From positions 104,126 to 168,125 of the forward strand of contig NZ_MOAK01000027.1 in the NCBI RefSeq assembly GCF_003732485.1: a DNA stretch of 64,000 nucleotides, read 5' to 3'. Every line of letters begins with the position of its first letter. Position 1 is the first letter of the stretch. Positions 40,544 through 49,071 of the stretch are shown one piece after another. The position numbers and the translations under genes are program-made. The notes beneath the pieces were generated by a model. It had not been told where the DNA came from, made no database searches, and saw only the letters and a program-made list of their open reading frames with translations. The stretch comes from Pseudomonas protegens (GTDB taxonomy: Bacteria > Pseudomonadota > Gammaproteobacteria > Pseudomonadales > Pseudomonadaceae).

Positions 40544-40759
40544 ATGACTGATCATCACACCTACAAGAAAGTCGAATTGGTGGGTTCGTCGCCGAACAGC
40601 ATCGAAGAGGCAATCAACAACGCGCTGGCCGAGGCGCACAAGAGCATCAAGCACCTGGAGTGGTTCGAAGTGACCGAAACCCGGGGTCATATCAAGGACG
40701 GTAAAGCGGCGCATTTCCAGGTCACCCTCAAGGTAGGTTTCCGGATTGCCAATAGTTGA
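40544..40759 (+). CDS. Dodecin
   Basis: 71 aa from the ATG at 40544, with AGGAGA upstream. A small flavin-binding protein that forms a hollow dodecamer and stores FMN or lumichrome. The sequence [36 protein letters not shown] and the C-terminal [11 protein letters not shown] are typical of dodecins; the Trp in LEWFEV stacks on the flavin. Confidence 0.95.
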   Translation: MTDHHTYKKVELVGSSPNSIEEAINNALAEAHKSIKHLEWFEVTETRGHIKDGKAAHFQVTLKVGFRIANS

Positions 40760-40893
40760 ACGCTTGGGCTAGGCTCAGGAACTTGTGCGCTGGCCGAGTG
40801 CCATAGGAAGTGGCAAAGCGCTACAACTGTCTTGAGCCTCTGTCAGGCTGGCTTCAACGCCGCCTCTTTTGATCCGACCAGGGAATGTGACCG

Positions 40894-41118
40894 ATGAAAA
40901 AACTAGTATTAGCTGCTGCTTTGTTGAGTCTTGCGGGAACAGCCCTTGCCGCCGGCAAGCCGTGCGAAGAGCTGAAAAGCGAGATCGCCGCGAAGATCGA
41001 TGCCAATGGCGCCACCCATTATTCGCTGGAAGTGGTTGACAAAGGCGCGGCGGCTGACGGCAAAGTGGTTGGCTCCTGCGAAGCCGGCACCAAGGAGATT
41101 GTCTACAAGCGCGGTTGA
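40894..41118 (+). CDS. DUF1161 periplasmic protein (copy 1)
   Basis: 74 aa with a signal peptide (MKKLVLAAALLSLAGTALAA). The mature part KPCEELKSEIAAKIDANG, then VVGSCEAGTKEIVYKRG is the DUF1161 pattern with two Cys that probably form a disulfide. Function unknown. A paralogue lies at 43009-43242. A strong terminator follows. Confidence 0.9.
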   Translation: MKKLVLAAALLSLAGTALAAGKPCEELKSEIAAKIDANGATHYSLEVVDKGAAADGKVVGSCEAGTKEIVYKRG

Positions 41119-41140
41119 GCCTTTGTAGAAGCCCATTGAA

Positions 41141-41170
41141 AAGCCGACGCATCAGCGTCGGCTTTTTTGT
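41141..41170. terminator. Rho-independent terminator (possibly bidirectional)
   Basis: Perfect 10-bp stem AAGCCGACGC (41141-41150) / GCGTCGGCTT (41155-41164), four-base loop, then TTTTTT on the plus strand. It serves the DUF1161 gene and perhaps the convergent luciferase-like gene. Confidence 0.9.
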
Positions 41171-41184
41171 GCCCGAAAGCAGCC

Positions 41185-42186
41185 TTAGCCCTTCATCACC
41201 TGGGCCAGCAACTCATAGGAGTGCAGGCGATCGGCGTGTTCGTACAGGTCGCAGGTAAAGATCAGTTCGTCGGCGCCGGTCTGCTCGATCAGCACCTCAA
41301 GCTTGGCGCGGATCTTCGCCGGGCTGCCGATCATCGCCAACCCCAGGAAACTCGACACCGCCTCCTTCTCATGGGGCAGCCACAGACCGTCCATGCTGTT
41401 GACCGGCTTGCGCTGGACCAGGCTCTGGCCGCGCATCAGGGCGAGAATCCGCTGGTACACCGAGGTGGCCAGGTAATCCGCGTGTTCATCGGTATCCGCG
41501 GCTACCAGAGGCACGCCCAGCATCACGTAAGGCTTGTCGAGCACCGCGGAAGGCTTGAAGTGATTGCGATAGACACGAATCGCCTCATGCATGTAGCGCG
41601 GTGCGAAATGCGAGGCGAAGGCGTAAGGCAAACCCCGTTCCCCTGCCAATTGCGCACTGAACAGGCTGGAGCCCAGCAGCCACACCGGTACGTTGGTGCC
41701 GGTGCCCGGCACCGCGATCACCCGTTGTTCCGGAGTCCGCGGGCCGAGGTAGGCCATCAGTTCCGCCACGTCCTCGGGGAAGTCGTCGGCGCTGCCGGAG
41801 CGTTCCCGACGCAGGGCGCGGGCGGTCATCTGGTCGGAGCCCGGGGCGCGGCCCAGGCCCAGGTCAATGCGTCCCGGATACAGGCTTTCCAGGGTGCCGA
41901 ACTGTTCGGCGATCACCAGCGGTGCGTGGTTGGGCAGCATGACCCCGCCGGAGCCGACGCGAATGCTCGATGTCCCGCCGGCCAGATAACCCAGCAACAC
42001 CGAGGTGGCGGAGCTGGCGATTCCGTCCATGTTGTGGTGTTCGGCGACCCAGAAGCGGGTGTAGCCGAACTTTTCCACGTGCTGCGCCAGGTCCAGGGAA
42101 TTGCGCAGGGATTGCGCCGGGCTGCCGTCTTCACGGACGGGCACCAGGTCGAGGGTCGAGAATTTAACAGCGGACAGCGGTTTCAT
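41185..42186 (-). CDS. LLM-class flavin-dependent oxidoreductase
   Basis: 333 aa, a luciferase-like TIM-barrel monooxygenase. The N-terminus [20 protein letters not shown], then [25 protein letters not shown] and [43 protein letters not shown] are the family hallmarks. It uses reduced FMN and oxygen; the substrate is unknown. It stands alone between the DUF1161 terminator and osmC. Confidence 0.9.
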   Translation of the reverse strand: MKPLSAVKFSTLDLVPVREDGSPAQSLRNSLDLAQHVEKFGYTRFWVAEHHNMDGIASSATSVLLGYLAGGTSSIRVGSGGVMLPNHAPLVIAEQFGTLESLYPGRIDLGLGRAPGSDQMTARALRRERSGSADDFPEDVAELMAYLGPRTPEQRVIAVPGTGTNVPVWLLGSSLFSAQLAGERGLPYAFASHFAPRYMHEAIRVYRNHFKPSAVLDKPYVMLGVPLVAADTDEHADYLATSVYQRILALMRGQSLVQRKPVNSMDGLWLPHEKEAVSSFLGLAMIGSPAKIRAKLEVLIEQTGADELIFTCDLYEHADRLHSYELLAQVMKG

Positions 42187-42425
42187 AGGCCTGCTTCTCC
42201 ATAGGGGTGCAGGCCTTTGTCATGAGCCAAAACCTGCCGAAATCTGTAAGTCAGACTCATGCAATGTGGGCATATACCCGAGTTTCAATAGTCAGAGTGA
42301 ATTTGTCGGGTAAATAGACGTCGTGCACACCGGCTGAACTTTGCCGTCGGATCTATCCTCAGAACCCTTAGGCAACAGAAACAAGCGCGGTGCGACCCTT
42401 CGCACCGGTTCTTGAGGAGAAAGAG

Positions 42426-42857
42426 ATGAGTATCAAAAAGAAAGCCTCGGCTCATTGGGAAGGTGATCTGAAAACCGGCATCGGCTCGATCTCGACCGAA
42501 ACCGGGGTATTGCGTGAGGCGCCCTATGGCTTCAAGGCGCGTTTTGAAGGCGGTAAGGGCACCAATCCGGAAGAGTTGATCGGCGCGGCCCATGCGGGCT
42601 GCTTCTCCATGGCGTTTTCGATGATTCTCGGTGATGCCGGGCTCAAGGCGGACAGCATCGACACCCAGGCAGAAGTGACCCTGGACCAGGTGGATGGCGG
42701 CTTCGCCATCACGGCGGTGCACTTGATCCTCAAGGCGAAGATCCCCGGTGCCAGCCAGCAGCAGTTCGAGGAGCTGAGCAACAAGGCCAAGGAAGGTTGC
42801 CCGGTGTCCAAGGTGCTCAACGCCAAGATCAGCCTGGAAGCGACGCTGCTGGGTTGA
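42426..42857 (+). CDS. osmC: OsmC-family peroxiredoxin
   Basis: 143 aa from the ATG at 42426, preceded by GAGGAG. It reduces organic hydroperoxides. The two catalytic Cys are in AAHAGCFSMAFS and KEGCPVSKVL. The Arg in the N-terminal strand region and the N-terminal MSIKKKASAHWEGDLKTG are typical of OsmC rather than Ohr. The 239-nt upstream gap is likely to hold its promoter. Confidence 0.93.
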   Translation: MSIKKKASAHWEGDLKTGIGSISTETGVLREAPYGFKARFEGGKGTNPEELIGAAHAGCFSMAFSMILGDAGLKADSIDTQAEVTLDQVDGGFAITAVHLILKAKIPGASQQQFEELSNKAKEGCPVSKVLNAKISLEATLLG

Positions 42858-42861
42858 TCGT

Positions 42862-42916
42862 TGCGCCGGCAAGCCGGCTCCTGCACCGGTTTGTAGGAGC
42901 CGGCTTGCCGGCGAAT
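42862..42916. repeat. REP pair (inverted)
   Basis: GCGCCGGCAAGCCGGCTCCTGC then GTAGGAGCCGGCTTGCCGGCGAA, tail to tail, directly after osmC. Confidence 0.9.
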
Positions 42917-43008
42917 GCGTCTGTGCGGCGGACAAGAACCTGTGGTCGAATACGCGACTGCGGCTTCAGCGCACGCTCGTGCGCGCCGTAGCAAGGGAGC
43001 TTGAGATC

Positions 43009-43242
43009 ATGAAACGTTTTGCCTTGGCGGTTGTTTGTTGTGCGCTGGTCACATCGGCCTTCGCCGCCCCCAAGCCCTGCGAGGAACTCAAGGCCGAGAT
43101 CGAAGCCAAGATCCAGGCCCAGGGCGTTGCCTCCTACACGCTGGAAATCGTCACCAATGACGAGGTCCACGACAACAACATGGTGGTCGGCAGCTGTGAG
43201 AACGGCACGAAGAAGATCATCTATCAGAAGAACGATCGCTGA
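43009..43242 (+). CDS. DUF1161 periplasmic protein (copy 2)
   Basis: 77 aa from the ATG at 43009; the signal peptide is MKRFALAVVCCALVTSAFAA. The mature part KPCEELKAEIEAKIQAQG, then MVVGSCENGTKKIIYQKND is closely related to the protein at 40894-41118, with the same pair of Cys. GGAG lies upstream. Function unknown. Confidence 0.9.
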   Translation: MKRFALAVVCCALVTSAFAAPKPCEELKAEIEAKIQAQGVASYTLEIVTNDEVHDNNMVVGSCENGTKKIIYQKNDR

Positions 43243-43248
43243 GCCCCA

Positions 43249-43668
43249 TCAGGGCACGCAGTTGACCATGCGCTCCTCGGCGACGATCTCGCGCCTGGCG
43301 TTGTACAGCCGGGCGCTGGGGGTGAACGCCAGGTTGCGCGCCTCCAGGCGATAGCGCTGGCCGGCTGCAAAATGGTCGTAGCGCAGGCTCAGGTAGCACA
43401 GTCGTTCCTGGGGATCGGTGGTCATGCCCATGCCGCCGCCGAACACTTCGAAGTCGAAACGCACCATCAACTCGTGGCTGCCGGGGCTGACCTGGAAGAA
43501 GCGACCGTCCTGCAGGCGCTGGTTGTCCAGGCGCTCGGCCATGACCAGCTTGCCCCCCGGCGTCGGCGTAGCCAGATCGATCCAGGCCAGTTGCGGATCG
43601 ACGCTGGGCAGGGGCGTGCTGCAGGCACTGAGGGTGGCAAGGGCAAAGATCAGCAGAAGTGGGCGCAT
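43249..43668 (-). CDS. PA0061/PA0062-type lipoprotein (copy 1)
   Basis: 139 aa with a lipobox (ATLSAC, lipidated Cys16). The mature part has LAWIDLATPTPGGKL, PGSHELMVRFDF, LSLRYDHFAAGQRYRLEA and a Cys-containing end. It is homologous to the next gene (43711-44124), indicating tandem duplication. Probably outer-membrane anchored; function unknown. Confidence 0.82.
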   Translation of the reverse strand: MRPLLLIFALATLSACSTPLPSVDPQLAWIDLATPTPGGKLVMAERLDNQRLQDGRFFQVSPGSHELMVRFDFEVFGGGMGMTTDPQERLCYLSLRYDHFAAGQRYRLEARNLAFTPSARLYNARREIVAEERMVNCVP

Positions 43669-43710
43669 GACGGAGGCCGAATAAGCGAAAGGCCCTCAGC
43701 ATAACGCCGA

Positions 43711-44124
43711 TCAACTGCGCTGGCAGCCCGCCGGCTGGGCTTTGCCCAACAGGGTGTGCTGCTCATCGTAGAGCCTGGCCCAGGGATGGAAGCCGATGTT
43801 GCCGGCCTGGACGCGATAGCGCTGACCGGCGCTGAAATCGGTGAATTTCACATTCAGCTGGCAATCGCGCCATAGCGGCTCGGCATCGGGGCCGATATTG
43901 CCCGGCAGCACCGCGAACCGGTAGCGCAGGGTCAGTTCATGGCTGCCGGGCGGCACCTGGAAATAGCGCGGGTCGAGGTTGGCTTTGTCGTCCACCTCCA
44001 CAGCTTGCAAGTGGCTGTCCTGGGGCGGAGTGAGGTCGATCCAGGCTTGCGCCGGGTCGGGGGCGGGCAGTCCGGCGCAGCCGGCGAGGGACAAGAGTCC
44101 GGTGGTCAGCAGCAACACACGCAT
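43711..44124 (-). CDS. PA0061/PA0062-type lipoprotein (copy 2)
   Basis: 137 aa from the ATG at 44124 (MRVLLLTTGLLSLAGCAG), lipidated Cys16. It shares AWIDL, QVPPGSHELTLRYRF and FTDFSAGQRYRVQAGNIGF with the downstream paralogue. The two genes are 42 nt apart on the same strand. Function unknown. Confidence 0.82.
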   Translation of the reverse strand: MRVLLLTTGLLSLAGCAGLPAPDPAQAWIDLTPPQDSHLQAVEVDDKANLDPRYFQVPPGSHELTLRYRFAVLPGNIGPDAEPLWRDCQLNVKFTDFSAGQRYRVQAGNIGFHPWARLYDEQHTLLGKAQPAGCQRS

Positions 44125-44183
44125 GGCGAAACTCCAGGCTGGCGAGATAGTCTTGCGGGCAGACTCTCTGTGGATGATTCGAA

Positions 44184-45371
44184 TTGAATAGGCCGCGTTC
44201 AAGCCATGGGTTACTTGATCCTCTTTTGCGCCTTTTGTTTCCGGCCCTGACGCTTTTGCTGCTCAACGGTTGCAGCAGCGCTGCGTATTACAGCCAGTTG
44301 GCCAGTGGCCAGATGCAGCTGTTGCGGGCTCGCACCCCGGTGGCCCAAGTGGTCGCCGACCCCACGCGCGACCCGACCCTGCGGGCCCATCTGGCCCAGG
44401 CGCAACGGGCCCGTACCTTTGCCAGCCAGCATCTGCACCTGCCGGATAACAACAGCTACCGGCTGTACGTCGATATCGGCCGGCCCTATGTGGTGTGGAA
44501 CGTGTTCGCTACCCCGGAGTTTTCCCTGAGCCCGCAAACCCATTGCTTCCCCATTGCCGGTTGCGTGGCCTACCGCGGCTATTACAGCCAGGGCGCCGCT
44601 CGGGGTGAGGCGGCGTTGCAGCAGCAAAAAGGCATGGACGTGGCGATCGGCGGTGTGGAGGCCTATTCGACCCTGGGCTGGTTCGATGACCCGATCATCA
44701 GCTCGATGATGCATTGGGGCGATGAGCGCCTGGCGACCCTGATCTTCCATGAGCTGGCGCACCAGCGCTTCTACGTGAAGGACGACACCGAGTTCAATGA
44801 GTCCTTCGCCACCTTCGTCGAGCAGGAAGGCACCCGACAGTGGCGGGCCTATCGTGGGCTGCCGCCCCAGGACAACGCCGATGTTCGTCAACGGGATCAG
44901 TTCATCCAGCTGTTGCTGGAGGCTCGCAAACGCCTGGAGCAGTTGTATGCCCAATCCTTGTCCGCCGAGCAGATGCGCCAGCGCAAGGCCCAGGAGTTCG
45001 AGGTACTGCGCCGGGATTATCGGCAGTTGCGGGACCGCGAGTGGGCCGGCTCCCAGCGCTACGATGCCTGGATCAACGCACCGTTGAACAACGCCCGGCT
45101 ACTGCCCTTCGGTCTGTACGATCAATGGGTGCCGGCGTTTGCCGCGCTGTTCAAGGAGGTCAATGGCGACTGGCCGGCGTTCTTCCTGGCAGTGGAAAAG
45201 CTGGGGCGCCTGCCGGCCGAACAGCGCAAGGCTGATTTGCTAAGGCTGCAGAGCGCCTACTCCGGACCTGCAGGCGCCGGCTTGCCGGTGAACAGCGGTT
45301 CTAAGGCCGTAAAAACGCCTGATGCAGCTCGGCCAGCGTCTCAAAGTGATAGGCCGGAGCTTCTGCGCTGA
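44184..45371 (+). CDS. Lipoprotein aminopeptidase (HELAH zinc type)
   Basis: 395 aa from the TTG at 44184; the true start is uncertain, but the signal segment LLRLLFPALTLLLLNGCSS carries a lipobox ending in the NGC cysteine. A zinc site HELAHQRFYVKDDTEFNESFA (HEXXH plus downstream Glu) marks it as a putative aminopeptidase. The C-terminus is odd: the last 37 or so residues read through a REP-like element (45268-45292) and into sequence antisense to the next gene, giving a low-complexity tail. It overlaps the convergent phosphatase by 71 nt. Confidence 0.75.
   Translation: MNRPRSSHGLLDPLLRLLFPALTLLLLNGCSSAAYYSQLASGQMQLLRARTPVAQVVADPTRDPTLRAHLAQAQRARTFASQHLHLPDNNSYRLYVDIGRPYVVWNVFATPEFSLSPQTHCFPIAGCVAYRGYYSQGAARGEAALQQQKGMDVAIGGVEAYSTLGWFDDPIISSMMHWGDERLATLIFHELAHQRFYVKDDTEFNESFATFVEQEGTRQWRAYRGLPPQDNADVRQRDQFIQLLLEARKRLEQLYAQSLSAEQMRQRKAQEFEVLRRDYRQLRDREWAGSQRYDAWINAPLNNARLLPFGLYDQWVPAFAALFKEVNGDWPAFFLAVEKLGRLPAEQRKADLLRLQSAYSGPAGAGLPVNSGSKAVKTPDAARPASQSDRPELLR
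45268..45292. repeat. REP-like element within a coding 3-prime end
   Basis: CTGCAGGCGCCGGCTTGCCGGTGAAC is a diverged REP unit with the GCCGGC core. It lies inside the reading frame of the aminopeptidase, where it encodes GPAGAGLPVNSGS. Confidence 0.7.
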
Positions 45372-45951
45372 GCTCCTCACGGCTGCCGAATCCATAACCC
45401 ACCGCCGCCGCATCCAGGCCGTTGCGCTTGGCGCCGATCAGGTCGTGCTTGCGATCGCCGATCATCAGGGTACTGGCCGGGTCCAGCCGTTCCTGCTCCA
45501 GCAAATGGGCGATCAACTGCACTTTGTCGGTGCGGGTGCCGTCCAGTTCGCTGCCGTAGATCACTTTGAAGTGGCGGGCGAAGTCGAAGTGGCGGGCGAT
45601 TTCCCGGGCGAACACCCAGGGCTTGGAGGTGGCGATGTACAGCTGGCGCCCTTGCCCGCCAAGGGTTTCCAGCAGCGGCGCGACCCCGTCGAAGACCCGG
45701 TTCTCATACAGGCCGGTGACCTTGAAGCGTTCGCGATAGAAGTTCACCGCCTCCCAGGCCCGGGCTTCGTCGAAACCGTAGAACTGCATGAAGGCCTGCA
45801 ACAGCGGCGGGCCGATGAAGTGCTCGAGCTTGGTCAGGTCCGGCTCGTCGATCCCCAGCTTGCCCAGGGCGAACTGGATCGAGCGGGTAATGCCCTCGCG
45901 GGGATCGGTCAGGGTGCCGTCGAGGTCGAACAGGACGGTTTGGTAATGCAT
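45301..45951 (-). CDS. HAD-family hydrolase (phosphoglycolate phosphatase-like)
   Basis: 216 aa. The HAD motifs are LFDLDGTLTDPREG (nucleophile Asp), YIATSKPW, a Lys in DKVQLIAHLL, and MIGDRKHDLIGAKRNGLDAAAV. The cap domain is helical. The likely substrate class is a small phosphate ester; phosphoglycolate is a family guess. Convergent with and overlapping the preceding gene. Confidence 0.88.
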   Translation of the reverse strand: MHYQTVLFDLDGTLTDPREGITRSIQFALGKLGIDEPDLTKLEHFIGPPLLQAFMQFYGFDEARAWEAVNFYRERFKVTGLYENRVFDGVAPLLETLGGQGRQLYIATSKPWVFAREIARHFDFARHFKVIYGSELDGTRTDKVQLIAHLLEQERLDPASTLMIGDRKHDLIGAKRNGLDAAAVGYGFGSREELSAEAPAYHFETLAELHQAFLRP

Positions 45952-45978
45952 GGCAATTCCTCGGCAGTCAGTAGCAGA

Positions 45979-46524
45979 TCAGGGACGGTCGTAGCCTTCG
46001 GCCAGGTGCAGGTCCTTGAGTTTCACGTAGTTGGCGGCGCTGTAGGTGAAGAAGGCGCGCTCCTTGTCGGTCAGCGGGCGCGCCTGCTTCACCGGGCTGC
46101 CGACGTAGAGGAAGCCGCTTTCCAGGCGCTTGCCCGGCGGTACCAGGCTGCCGGCGCCGACGATGACATCGTCCTCCACCACCGCGCCGTCCATGACGAT
46201 GCTGCCCATGCCGATCAGCACCCGGCTGCCGATGCTGCAACCGTGGAGCATGACTTTGTGGGCGATGGTCACGTCATCGCCGATCAGCAGCGGAAAACCC
46301 TCGGGGTTGAAGGGACCGGCGTGGGTGATGTGCAGCACGCTGGCGTCCTGCACGCTGGTGCGCGCGCCGATGCGGATGCGGTGCATGTCGCCGCGGATCA
46401 CGGTCAGGGGCCAGACCGAGCTGTCGGCACCGATCTCGACGTCGCCGATGACCACGGCCGAGTGGTCGACAAAGGCCCGTTCGCCCAGGTTCGGGGTGTG
46501 GTTCTGGTAGCTGCGAATGGCCAA
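45979..46524 (-). CDS. Gamma carbonic anhydrase family protein
   Basis: 181 aa, left-handed beta-helix of hexapeptide repeats: VIGDVEIGADSSVWPLTVIRGD, RIGARTSVQDASVLHITHAG, TIAHKVMLHGCSIGSRVLIGMG. The His ligands of the zinc/iron site (HITHAG, IAHKVMLHGC) are kept. It could be a carbonic anhydrase or a related acyltransferase; the family name is safe, the activity is not. It starts 102 nt before the divergent prlC. Confidence 0.88.
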   Translation of the reverse strand: MAIRSYQNHTPNLGERAFVDHSAVVIGDVEIGADSSVWPLTVIRGDMHRIRIGARTSVQDASVLHITHAGPFNPEGFPLLIGDDVTIAHKVMLHGCSIGSRVLIGMGSIVMDGAVVEDDVIVGAGSLVPPGKRLESGFLYVGSPVKQARPLTDKERAFFTYSAANYVKLKDLHLAEGYDRP

Positions 46525-46626
46525 GTGCGAATGCCTCTCTGAGATTTATTAATGGGGGCTATAGCTGCGGTGGCTGTCGATTGTAATTAAGATGGCTCAA
46601 TGTTTCTTCCAGCCAAGGTGCCCACC

Positions 46627-48678
46627 GTGAGTGTGAACAACCCTCTTCTGCAGCCCTACGACCTGCCGCCGTTCTCGGCGATCCGCGCCGAGCATGTGCA
46701 ACCTGCCATCGAACAGATCCTGGCTGACAACCGCGCCGCCATCGCTGAGATCCTCAAGACCCAGGCTACCCAGCCCACCTGGGCTGGCCTGGTACTGGCC
46801 ATGGACGAACTCAATGATCGTCTGGGCGCCGCCTGGAGCCCGGTCAGCCACCTCAACGCGGTGTGCAACAGCGCCGAACTGCGTGAAGCCTACGAGGCCT
46901 GCCTGCCGGCTCTGAGCGCCTACTCCACGGAAATGGGCCAGAACCGCGAGCTGTTCCAGGCCTTCGACGCTCTGGCCAAGAGCCCGGAAGCTGCCGGTTT
47001 CGATGTGGCGCAGAAGACCATTCTCGAACACTCCCTGCGAGACTTCCGCCTGTCGGGCATCGACCTGCCGCCGGAGCAGCAGCAGCGCTACGCGCAAGTG
47101 CAGAGCAAGCTGTCGGAGCTGGCCAGCCGTTTCTCCAACCAGTTGCTGGACGCCACCCAGGCCTGGACCAAGCACATCACCGACGTAGCGGCCCTGGCCG
47201 GCCTGACCGACTCGGCCAAGGCGCAGATGGCCGCCGCGGCCCAGGCCAAAGGCCTGGATGGCTGGCTGATCACCCTGGAATTCCCCAGCTACTACGCGGT
47301 GATGACCTACGCCCAGGACCGCGCCCTGCGCGAAGAAGTCTATGCCGCCTACTGCACCCGAGCGTCGGACCAAGGTCCTAATGCCGGTCAGAACGATAAC
47401 GGCCCGGTGATGGAAGAGATCCTCGACCTGCGTCAGGAACTGGCCAAGCTCCTGGGTTTTGCCAGTTTCTCCGAGCTGAGCCTGGCCACCAAGATGGCCG
47501 AATCCAGCGATCAGGTGCTGAGTTTCCTGCGGGACCTGGCCAAGCGCAGCAAGCCGTTTGCCGCCCAGGACCTGGAGCAGCTGCGGGCTTATGCCGCCGA
47601 ACAGGGCTGCGCTGACCTGCAAAGCTGGGACAGTGGCTTCTATGGCGAGAAGCTGCGGGAACAACGTTACAGCGTGTCCCAGGAAGCCCTGCGGGCCTAC
47701 TTCCCCATCGACAAGGTACTCGGCGGCCTGTTCGCCATTGTCCAGCGCCTGTACGGCATCGAGATTGCCGAGCAGCAAGGCTTCGACAGCTGGCATCCGG
47801 ATGTACGGCTGTTCGAAATCAAGGAAAACGGCCAGCACGTTGGCCGCTTCTTCTTCGACCTCTATGCCCGCTCCAACAAGCGTGGCGGTGCCTGGATGGA
47901 CGGTGCCCGCGATCGTCGCCGCACCGTTGACGGTGTGTTGCAGAGCCCGGTGGCCAACCTGGTGTGCAACTTCACCCCGGCCGACAGCGGCAAGCCTGCG
48001 CTCTTGACCCACGACGAAGTCACCACCCTGTTCCACGAGTTCGGTCACGGCCTGCACCACCTGCTGACCCGGGTAGAGCATGCCGGTGTATCCGGGATCA
48101 ACGGTGTGGCCTGGGACGCGGTGGAACTGCCGAGCCAGTTCATGGAGAACTGGTGCTGGGAGCCGGAAGGCCTGGCACTGATCTCCGGTCACTACGAGAC
48201 GGGCGAACCCCTGCCCCAGGACCTGCTGCAGAAGATGCTGGCAGCGAAGAACTTCCAGTCCGGGCTGATGATGGTGCGCCAGCTGGAGTTCTCCCTGTTC
48301 GACTTCGAACTGCACGCCACCCACGGCGACGGCCGCAGCGTGCTGCAAGTGCTGGAAACCGTGCGCGACGAGGTTTCGGTGATGCGTCCGCCGACCTACA
48401 ACCGCTTTCCCAACAGCTTTGCCCACATCTTCGCCGGCGGTTATGCCGCGGGTTACTACAGCTACAAGTGGGCGGAAGTGCTGTCGGCCGATGCCTTCTC
48501 CAAGTTCGAGGAAGACGGTGTGCTCAACCCGGCCACCGGACGGGCGTTCCGCGAGGCGATCCTGGCCCGTGGCGGTTCCCAGGAGCCGATGGTGCTGTTC
48601 GTCGATTTCCGCGGACGGGCGCCGTCGATTGACGCACTCTTGCGCCACAGCGGCCTCAGCGAGGACGCGGCAGCATGA
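46627..48678 (+). CDS. prlC: Oligopeptidase A (M3 zinc peptidase)
   Basis: 683 aa from the GTG at 46627, with AAGGTG 5 nt upstream; a start 27 nt earlier is open but is not family sequence. It is a cytosolic metalloprotease that degrades short peptides and signal peptides. The M3 zinc motif HEFGHGLHHLL is at about 478-488, with a Glu further on in WELPSQFMENW-like sequence. The yheV gene overlaps its stop by 4 nt. Confidence 0.97.
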   Translation: MSVNNPLLQPYDLPPFSAIRAEHVQPAIEQILADNRAAIAEILKTQATQPTWAGLVLAMDELNDRLGAAWSPVSHLNAVCNSAELREAYEACLPALSAYSTEMGQNRELFQAFDALAKSPEAAGFDVAQKTILEHSLRDFRLSGIDLPPEQQQRYAQVQSKLSELASRFSNQLLDATQAWTKHITDVAALAGLTDSAKAQMAAAAQAKGLDGWLITLEFPSYYAVMTYAQDRALREEVYAAYCTRASDQGPNAGQNDNGPVMEEILDLRQELAKLLGFASFSELSLATKMAESSDQVLSFLRDLAKRSKPFAAQDLEQLRAYAAEQGCADLQSWDSGFYGEKLREQRYSVSQEALRAYFPIDKVLGGLFAIVQRLYGIEIAEQQGFDSWHPDVRLFEIKENGQHVGRFFFDLYARSNKRGGAWMDGARDRRRTVDGVLQSPVANLVCNFTPADSGKPALLTHDEVTTLFHEFGHGLHHLLTRVEHAGVSGINGVAWDAVELPSQFMENWCWEPEGLALISGHYETGEPLPQDLLQKMLAAKNFQSGLMMVRQLEFSLFDFELHATHGDGRSVLQVLETVRDEVSVMRPPTYNRFPNSFAHIFAGGYAAGYYSYKWAEVLSADAFSKFEEDGVLNPATGRAFREAILARGGSQEPMVLFVDFRGRAPSIDALLRHSGLSEDAAA

Positions 48679-48953
48679 GTGACGCCCCCGTGAAGACCAA
48701 GAAACGCTTTATCGCCGGGGCGGTGTGCCCGGCGTGCAGTGAGCAAGACAAGCTGATGATGTGGAGTGAGGACGACGTGCCCCATCGCGAGTGCGTGGCC
48801 TGTGGCTACTCCGACACCCTCAACGAGCAGGGTCTGTCGGTGCCCAAGGAACTCGGGACCCGGGTCAACAGCCTCGCGCCGAAGGCAGCCGATACCAAGG
48901 TGCAATCGGTGCAGTTCTTCCCCAACCCCAAGCTGAAGAAAAAGACCGACTGA
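48675..48953 (+). CDS. yheV: YheV-type zinc-ribbon protein
   Basis: 92 aa. A zinc ribbon with two C-X2-C knuckles (CPACSEQDK and CVACGYSDT). It overlaps the prlC stop by 4 nt (ATGA), the usual prlC-yheV pairing in gammaproteobacteria. Function unknown; a nucleic-acid or protein-binding role is assumed from the fold. Confidence 0.9.
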   Translation: MSDAPVKTKKRFIAGAVCPACSEQDKLMMWSEDDVPHRECVACGYSDTLNEQGLSVPKELGTRVNSLAPKAADTKVQSVQFFPNPKLKKKTD

Positions 48954-48978
48954 CCCGCAAGAAAAAGCCGGCTCCCCT

Positions 48979-49059
48979 GTAGGAGCCGGCTTGCCGGCGA
49001 AGCGATTCGCCCCCCTTCTTTCGATCCCTGCGCTTTCGCGAGCAAGCTCGCTCCTACAC
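48979..49059. repeat. Two REP units of different type
   Basis: A standard copy (48979-49001, TGTAGGAGCCGGCTTGCCGGCGAA) and an inverted variant (49033-49059, TTTCGCGAGCAAGCTCGCTCCTACA). The second unit has GAGC/GCTC in place of GCCGGC, so two REP subtypes sit side by side between yheV and the convergent phosphatase. Confidence 0.88.
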
Positions 49060-49071
49060 AGGCTGTTGTGC

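Noticed and set aside
44163-44183. TGTGGATGA near 44169 as a DnaA box
   Set aside because: One mismatch from the consensus; only exact boxes were counted.
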